Positions 59,930-64,000 of a stretch of 64,000 bases of DNA are shown in pieces. The notes below the pieces were generated by a model, which saw only the letters and a program-made list of their open reading frames with translations, was not told the origin of the DNA and made no database searches. The stretch comes from Chloroflexota bacterium. Its GTDB lineage: Bacteria; Chloroflexota; Anaerolineae; Anaerolineales; Villigracilaceae. A program made the position numbers and the translations under genes. The stretch is taken from the NCBI GenBank assembly GCA_016213105.1, contig JACRBN010000016.1, positions 310,001 to 374,000 on the forward strand, read 5' to 3'. The stretch's first letter is position 1; each line of letters begins with the position of its first letter.

Positions 59930-60916
59930 ATGAAAAAATTTCTGAAATGGGTCGGCATCGTATTGGCCGTGCTGATCGGCCTGTTGATCGTTGGCCTGGG
60001 CATCGTTTACTTCCAGACCGAAGCGCGCCTGAACAAAGTCTACGACCTGCCGAAAGAGACGGTCCTCATCCCGACCGACGAAGCCTCCATCGCGCGCGGC
60101 AAACACATCTACCAGTTCCGCGGCTGTCAGGCCTGCCACGGCGGCACGGATGCCTACGACCTGCTCCTGCTTCAATCCCAGGCGGACGGCTGCCTGCTGC
60201 ACAACACCGATGAGATCGACCGCCTGCAAGGCAACGTCTACATGGATGACCCCGCTGTGGGAAAAGTCATCGCCACCAACCTGACCTCGGGCAGGGGCGG
60301 CGTGGGCGACAAATACAACGACGAGACCTGGGTGCACGCCATCCGTCACGGCATCCGCTACGACGGCAAGCCGCTGTTGTTCATGCCCTCCACCGAGTTC
60401 TACTACCTCAGCGACGAAGACCTCGGAGCCACCATCGCCTATATCGAGAGCGTCCCACCCGTGGACAACGAACTGCCCGCCAGCCAGGTCTCGATGACAG
60501 GGCGCCTCATCATGGCTCTCGTGCCCGCCGTCAGCTTCATGCCTGCCGAATTGATCCCGCACGACGCGCCGCGCCCTGTGGCGCCCGCCGTCGGCGTCAC
60601 GCCCGAGTACGGCGAATACCTGACCCAGTCCTGCAAGGTCTGTCACGGGCTGAGCATGTCGGGCGGACCCATTCCAGGCTTCCCGTCCAGTTGGCCGCCC
60701 GCGCCCAACCTCACCTGGGGCGGCGGATCGGCCCTGCCCCGCTGGACTGAATCCGATTTCATCACCGCCATGCGCACAGGCAAACGTCCACAGGGCCAGC
60801 CCCTCAACTCGACCTACATGCCCTGGACTTCCTTCCGCCACATGGACGACCTGGAACTGAAAGCGGTCTGGGTCTACCTGCAAGCCCTGCCCCAAAAGGA
60901 CTACGGCAACCGCTGA
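59930..60916 (+). CDS. membrane-bound dihaem cytochrome c
   Basis: 328 residues. An N-terminal membrane anchor (about 5-27) is followed by two c-type haem domains: CQACHGG at about 66 with a Met-containing FMPSTEFYYL distal region, and CKVCHGL at about 240 with YMPWTSFRHM. Each CxxCH binds one haem outside the membrane. Such cytochromes donate or accept electrons for dehydrogenases or terminal oxidases. The gene starts after the hairpin at 59879-59899 and has its own GAGGAAAG site. No oxidase genes are adjacent. Confidence 0.9.
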   Translation: MKKFLKWVGIVLAVLIGLLIVGLGIVYFQTEARLNKVYDLPKETVLIPTDEASIARGKHIYQFRGCQACHGGTDAYDLLLLQSQADGCLLHNTDEIDRLQGNVYMDDPAVGKVIATNLTSGRGGVGDKYNDETWVHAIRHGIRYDGKPLLFMPSTEFYYLSDEDLGATIAYIESVPPVDNELPASQVSMTGRLIMALVPAVSFMPAELIPHDAPRPVAPAVGVTPEYGEYLTQSCKVCHGLSMSGGPIPGFPSSWPPAPNLTWGGGSALPRWTESDFITAMRTGKRPQGQPLNSTYMPWTSFRHMDDLELKAVWVYLQALPQKDYGNR

Positions 60917-61014
60917 CCTGTACCCGCGCCTGCCGCCGCTTATGGGCCGTTCCCCATCGAAAGGCCAGTTCCGTTTCCCCTGTCCATCTGGGTGGGGGAA
61001 ACCTATTTAATACC

Positions 61015-61057
61015 TTGACATAATAACAATTTCGTACTACTATCAAACTACTAGTAG
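61015..61057 (+). promoter_or_regulatory. promoter and operator of the PadR operon
   Basis: TTGACA (61015-61020), 17-nt spacer and TACTAT (61038-61043). The palindrome CTACTAGTAG (61048-61057) directly follows the -10 and overlaps the expected start of transcription. PadR dimers typically repress through such sites in their own promoter. Confidence 0.75.
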
Positions 61058-61091
61058 CAGTCAAGTATTACATCCAAGGAAAGGAACAGGC

Positions 61092-61448
61092 ATGAGCGAT
61101 ATAAGCGCCTCCACTCGAAAATTCCAAAAAGAACTCAACTCGGGCACCTCCTCGCTGGTCTTGTTGAGCGTATTGAACCGCAGCCCCGAGCCGATGTACG
61201 GCTACCAGATCGCCAAAATGCTCGAAGAAAGCGGCCCCGACATCCCGATGATGAAACAGGGCACGCTCTACCCCGTCCTGCGCTCGCTGGAAGAGAACAG
61301 CCTGCTCGAAAGCACGGTCGAACCGTCCGTCTCAGGCCCGCCGCGCAGATATTACAAGATCACCGAGGATGGCCGCGCGGCGTTGATCGAGTGGCTCGAA
61401 CTGTGGAAACAAACGAAGAAATTCGTGGACGCAATTTTAAAAGGATAA
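61092..61448 (+). CDS. PadR-family regulator
   Basis: 118 residues with the PadR winged helix: LVLLSVLNRSPEPMYGYQIA, KQGTLYPVLRSLEENSLLES and RRYYKITEDGRAAL. Length is that of the short PadR subgroup. AAAGGAA precedes the ATG. The next gene starts 4 nt after its stop and encodes a HAAS-domain membrane protein, the usual partner. A palindromic operator in the promoter suggests autorepression. Confidence 0.92.
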   Translation: MSDISASTRKFQKELNSGTSSLVLLSVLNRSPEPMYGYQIAKMLEESGPDIPMMKQGTLYPVLRSLEENSLLESTVEPSVSGPPRRYYKITEDGRAALIEWLELWKQTKKFVDAILKG

Positions 61449-61452
61449 TGCC

Positions 61453-62340
61453 ATGTTCAAAACAATCGAAGAATACCTGGATGCTTTGAAAAATGAGATG
61501 AAGGACGCCGACTCCGCGTTAATCCAGGACGCGCAGGCCGACGCCCGCGAGCATCTGTCCACTGCCCTGGAAGCCGCCCGCGAAAAATCCCCCGAAGTCA
61601 GCGTGGCCGATGCGCTGGTCGGCATCATTGAGGAATATGGCTCGCCCGAAGAGACCGCCTCCGCCTACCGCGAAGTGGAGCGCCGCACCTCCCCCATCCT
61701 TAAGCAAACCGTCAAGCCGCAATCCGCGCTCGGACGCTTCTTCGGCGTCTATCTCGACCCGCGCGCCTGGGGCGCCCTGCTGTACATGTTCATTGCCTTC
61801 GTTACGGGCGTGTTCTATTTCACCTGGGCTGTGACGGGCGTCTCGCTCTCCGTCTCGTTCCTGCTCTTCATCTTCGGCTTCCCGCTGGCGCTGCTGTTCC
61901 TGCTCTCCGTGCGCGGACTGGCCCTGCTCGAAGGCCGCCTGGTGGAAGCCCTGCTGGGCGTGCGCATGCCGCGCCGTCCGCTGTTCTCGCATCAGGGTAT
62001 GAAATGGCTCGACCGCCTCAAGGCGCTGGTCACCGACAAGGCCACCTGGCTGATGCTGATCTACATGGTCGCCCAATTCGTGCTGGGAACCGTCTACTTC
62101 GTGGTCATCGTGACGGTATTGAGCATCTCGCTCTCCTTCATGGCCATCCCGATCCTGCAAACCGTCCTTCACGAAGGCGCGGTCATGATCTCGAACGACG
62201 TCCGCTACACCTTCCCCACCTGGACCTATCCGCTGTGCGTTCTGGGCGGTTTCCTGCTGTGGACGAGCTTCATGAACATTGCGCGCGGCGTCGGCCAGTT
62301 GCACGGACGCTTCGCCAAGTGGCTGCTGGTGAGCGAATAA
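61453..62340 (+). CDS. HAAS-domain membrane protein with sensor-like region
   Basis: 295 residues. The N-terminal HAAS-type cytosolic helical domain (about 1-80; EEYLDALKNEMKDADSALI, IIEEYGSPEETASAYRE) is followed by four transmembrane helices in two pairs with a long loop, matching the putative sensor region (PF13796-like) found beside PadR proteins and two-component systems. It probably forms a membrane signalling unit with the PadR protein. A terminator lies 17 nt after the stop. Confidence 0.83.
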   Translation: MFKTIEEYLDALKNEMKDADSALIQDAQADAREHLSTALEAAREKSPEVSVADALVGIIEEYGSPEETASAYREVERRTSPILKQTVKPQSALGRFFGVYLDPRAWGALLYMFIAFVTGVFYFTWAVTGVSLSVSFLLFIFGFPLALLFLLSVRGLALLEGRLVEALLGVRMPRRPLFSHQGMKWLDRLKALVTDKATWLMLIYMVAQFVLGTVYFVVIVTVLSISLSFMAIPILQTVLHEGAVMISNDVRYTFPTWTYPLCVLGGFLLWTSFMNIARGVGQLHGRFAKWLLVSE

Positions 62341-62356
62341 TTCAACCGACACAGGC

Positions 62357-62392
62357 AAAGCGGAAGGCAGGTGATCTGCCTTCCGCTTTTTT
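62357..62392 (+). terminator. terminator of the PadR-HAAS operon
   Basis: AAAGCGGAAGGCAG (62357-62370) and CTGCCTTCCGCTTT with a 5-nt loop and a T-run. A textbook intrinsic terminator. Confidence 0.93.
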
Positions 62393-62465
62393 GATTGGGC
62401 GCATCCGTCTCGGGTAGAATATCCACCATGCAATCGATCCGAACTCAAAAAAGTGAGAGTCATCC

Positions 62466-63377
62466 ATGAATGATTATCTCGAAGTCACGCGCACGGGCAA
62501 GAACGACTGGTGGCGCTACCTGCTCTCCTTCCCTGGCATTCTCGGTACCTGGCTGATCGTGGGCTCGATTCCTGTGATCCTGCTGGTGTTCTACGTGATG
62601 GCAGACAGCGACCCCGCCTCAGGCTTTACCGAGACGGGCTTCACGGGCATCCCCGTGCTGCTGGATTTCACCGTCACGATGCTGACCTTCTTCCCCTTTA
62701 TCATTGCCACTCTGCTGGCGGTGCGCTTCATCCACGCGCGCTCCCTGCGGACGCTGGTGACGGGCTGGGAGCGCATCCGCTGGGACAGGATCTTCGAGGG
62801 CGGGCTGGTCTGGTTCGGGCTGGCGGCGGTCATCGCCGTGGCCGAGGCGGCTCTCCACCCTGGCCGCTACGTGTTGACCTTCCAGCCTTTGACGCTGGCC
62901 GTCTACGCCATTTTCGCGTTGATTCTCATCCCCATCCAGACCTCTGCCGAGGAATTATTCTTCCGCGGCTACCTGCTGCAATGGATGGGACTGCTCCTGA
63001 AGAACAAGTGGATTCTGGCCCTCATCAACGGCGCGCTGTTCTTCCTGCCGCACGCGGCCAACCCCGAAATGTCCTCCTCCTCCAATGCCATCCTGATGGG
63101 CCTGGGTTATTTCGCCTTTGGATTCTTCGCCACGCTGATCACCGTGGAAGACAACGGCATGGAACTGGCCCTGGGCATGCACGCTTCCAATAACCTGTTC
63201 GCGTCCATCTTCGCCAACTACAACGTCAGCGCCCTGCCCAGCCCCGCCCTGTTCACGGTGCAGGAACTGGATGCGGCCTACGGGTTGATCTCGACCGTCC
63301 TCGCGATGATCGTGTTCTACCTGGTCTTTTTTGGAAGGCGCAGGCGGGAAAATGAACTCCCTGAACCAGCCGAATAG
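62466..63377 (+). CDS. CPBP-family intramembrane metalloprotease
   Basis: 303 residues with about seven transmembrane helices. The CPBP/Abi motif 1 is SAEELFFRGYLLQWM (Glu-Glu-x3-Arg) at about 160-174, motif 2 has FLPHAANPEM (His), and motif 3 is GMHASNNLFASIF (His-x3-Asn). Members are CAAX-like proteases or bacteriocin self-immunity proteins. An independent gene just after the PadR operon terminator. Substrate unknown. Confidence 0.9.
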   Translation: MNDYLEVTRTGKNDWWRYLLSFPGILGTWLIVGSIPVILLVFYVMADSDPASGFTETGFTGIPVLLDFTVTMLTFFPFIIATLLAVRFIHARSLRTLVTGWERIRWDRIFEGGLVWFGLAAVIAVAEAALHPGRYVLTFQPLTLAVYAIFALILIPIQTSAEELFFRGYLLQWMGLLLKNKWILALINGALFFLPHAANPEMSSSSNAILMGLGYFAFGFFATLITVEDNGMELALGMHASNNLFASIFANYNVSALPSPALFTVQELDAAYGLISTVLAMIVFYLVFFGRRRRENELPEPAE

Positions 63378-63469
63378 TTCTCAATTTTGATAGTTTTTAT
63401 TTAAACGGGGCAAATGGTACTATCATTGCCTTGTGGTTATTCATCGCTGCGAACATTGCGCACACCACA

Positions 63470-63529
63470 AATTCCAGCCTGCTCCCAGATCGTCGTGACA
63501 ACATCGTTACCCTGGGAGCGGCTGGAATT
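63470..63529. repeat. long imperfect hairpin
   Basis: AATTCCAGCC (63470-63479) plus GCTCCCAG (63481-63488) pairs with CTGGGAGC (63512-63519) plus GCTGGAATT (63521-63529); one bulge, 23-nt loop. It could be an mRNA-processing site or the ends of a small mobile element. Confidence 0.6.
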
Positions 63530-63620
63530 CATGTTCGGCTGAATCTCAAAAGCCTGTTGTGTGGACAGGTACCCTGAACAGCAGTGGAAAATCACTTTTC
63601 AAAACAACAGAGAAAGCGAA

Positions 63621-63645
63621 AGTCCCGCCTCGCGCGGGACTTTTT
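63621..63645. terminator. terminator in the 3' convergent region
   Basis: AGTCCCGC (63621-63628) and GCGGGACT (63634-63641) followed by TTTTT. Confidence 0.78.
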
Positions 63646-63657
63646 GCTCCAGTCTTT

Positions 63658-63715
63658 GGAGTCCAGAAGCTCTGCTTCTGGACATTACACTCCGCAAGCA
63701 GAGCTTGCGGAGTCC
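63658..63715. repeat. double REP with inverted heads
   Basis: GGAGTCC (63658-63664), hairpin CCAGAAGC-TCT-GCTTCTGG, then hairpin CTCCGCAAGC-AGA-GCTTGCGGAG and the outer GGAGTCC (63709-63715). The loops TCT and AGA are complementary, as expected for one element in both orientations. Confidence 0.7.
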
Positions 63716-63718
63716 ATC

Positions 63719-64000
63719 CTACTCGTACCTGAACCGCCAGACACCCACGGTAAAGAACACTGCCGCAAAGCCGAGCAACACGCCCGCCTCGGGCAGGATG
63801 TCGATCAAGCCGCGCCCACGCAGCACCAGGTCGAGCATCCCTTCCATGGCCCAGGTGGTCGGCAGGACTTTGACTAAATTCTGCACCACGGGCGGGAACA
63901 TCTCCAGCGGATACCAACAGCCGCCCAGCAGCGCCATGACCATGCCGAACATCGTACTCAGTCCGCTGGCCTGTCCCTCCGATTTGACGAAGGTGCCCAT
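63719..64000 (-). CDS. ABC-2 type transporter permease, C-terminal part
   Basis: 94 residues to the window edge, with the 5' part missing. The segment STMFGMVMALLGGCWYPLEMFP and PTTWAMEGMLDLVLRG matches the end of ABC-2/YhgE-type permeases, where a Pro- and Trp-containing loop precedes the last helix (VLLGFAAVFFTVGVWRFRY). Substrate cannot be inferred. The first Met in the window is inside the protein, so no start is claimed. Confidence 0.85.
   Translation of the reverse strand: MGTFVKSEGQASGLSTMFGMVMALLGGCWYPLEMFPPVVQNLVKVLPTTWAMEGMLDLVLRGRGLIDILPEAGVLLGFAAVFFTVGVWRFRYE

Larger units (their letters stand above)
63378..63718. other. intergenic region rich in hairpins
   Basis: 341 bp without a coding region, between convergent genes. 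It contains the long stem at 63470, a terminator at 63621 and a REP pair at 63658. No RNA gene was recognised. Confidence 0.6.

Overview
The window is about 60% G+C and looks like chromosome of an Anaerolineae-type member of the Chloroflexota, probably an environmental or wastewater lineage. This is inferred from gene content and style. There are many secreted or lipid-anchored proteins with Thr-Pro-rich linkers next to LysM, SH3 or M23 domains, an LCP protein, HAAS/PadR and DUF5668 membrane operons, many small dispersed hairpin repeats, and frequent -10 boxes lying 6-10 nt before start codons. No rRNA, tRNA or CRISPR array was seen.

Layout. 1-1.4 kb: arsR-arsM arsenic module. 1.4-5 kb: dCTP deaminase interrupted by an intein, a REP-associated transposase flanked by inverted REP hairpins, and ftcD. 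5-12 kb: small genes (HAD phosphatase, TetR with a membrane partner, cupin, VOC, DUF1697, SH3/peptidase). 12-16 kb: cytochrome b5-like protein, GH13 glucosidase, YHS, DUF402 and DUF418 proteins. 16-21.6 kb: agmatine catabolism (agmatine deiminase, APC permease, two adjacent transcarbamylases, Lrp regulator) with repeated CCGAAA-type half-sites upstream. 21.6-26 kb: hydrolase, GPH transporter, fdhD, thioesterase, GNAT. 26-33 kb: an AT-rich membrane protein and three tandem LysM/M23 lipoproteins. 33-36 kb: ECF sigma, anti-sigma, zinc ribbon, TlpA, OsmC, then cNMP-binding and NifU-C proteins. 36-39 kb: DUF5668/LiaF-like membrane operon whose last gene is frameshifted, and an AlkZ-like protein. 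39-42 kb: pgl-zwf. 42-48 kb: SH3 lipoproteins, MmyB-like regulator, CoA-binding protein, methylmalonyl-CoA epimerase, tilS. 48-55 kb: degenerate tyrosine recombinase, then an envelope operon (kinase lacking its phospho-acceptor His, LysM protein, LCP protein) and a TPR protein. 56-60 kb: mtaB and folD, followed by an AT-rich two-gene island bracketed by a 143-bp repeat of the folD 3' end. 60-64 kb: dihaem cytochrome c, PadR-HAAS pair, CPBP protease and the end of an ABC-2 permease.

The most notable observations are the intein splitting the dcd active site, the small island after folD with attC-like repeats, the transposase/REP unit with dispersed REP copies, the Gln-for-His pseudokinase in a cell-wall operon, and the agmatine cluster with two transcarbamylases and a shared operator-like motif.
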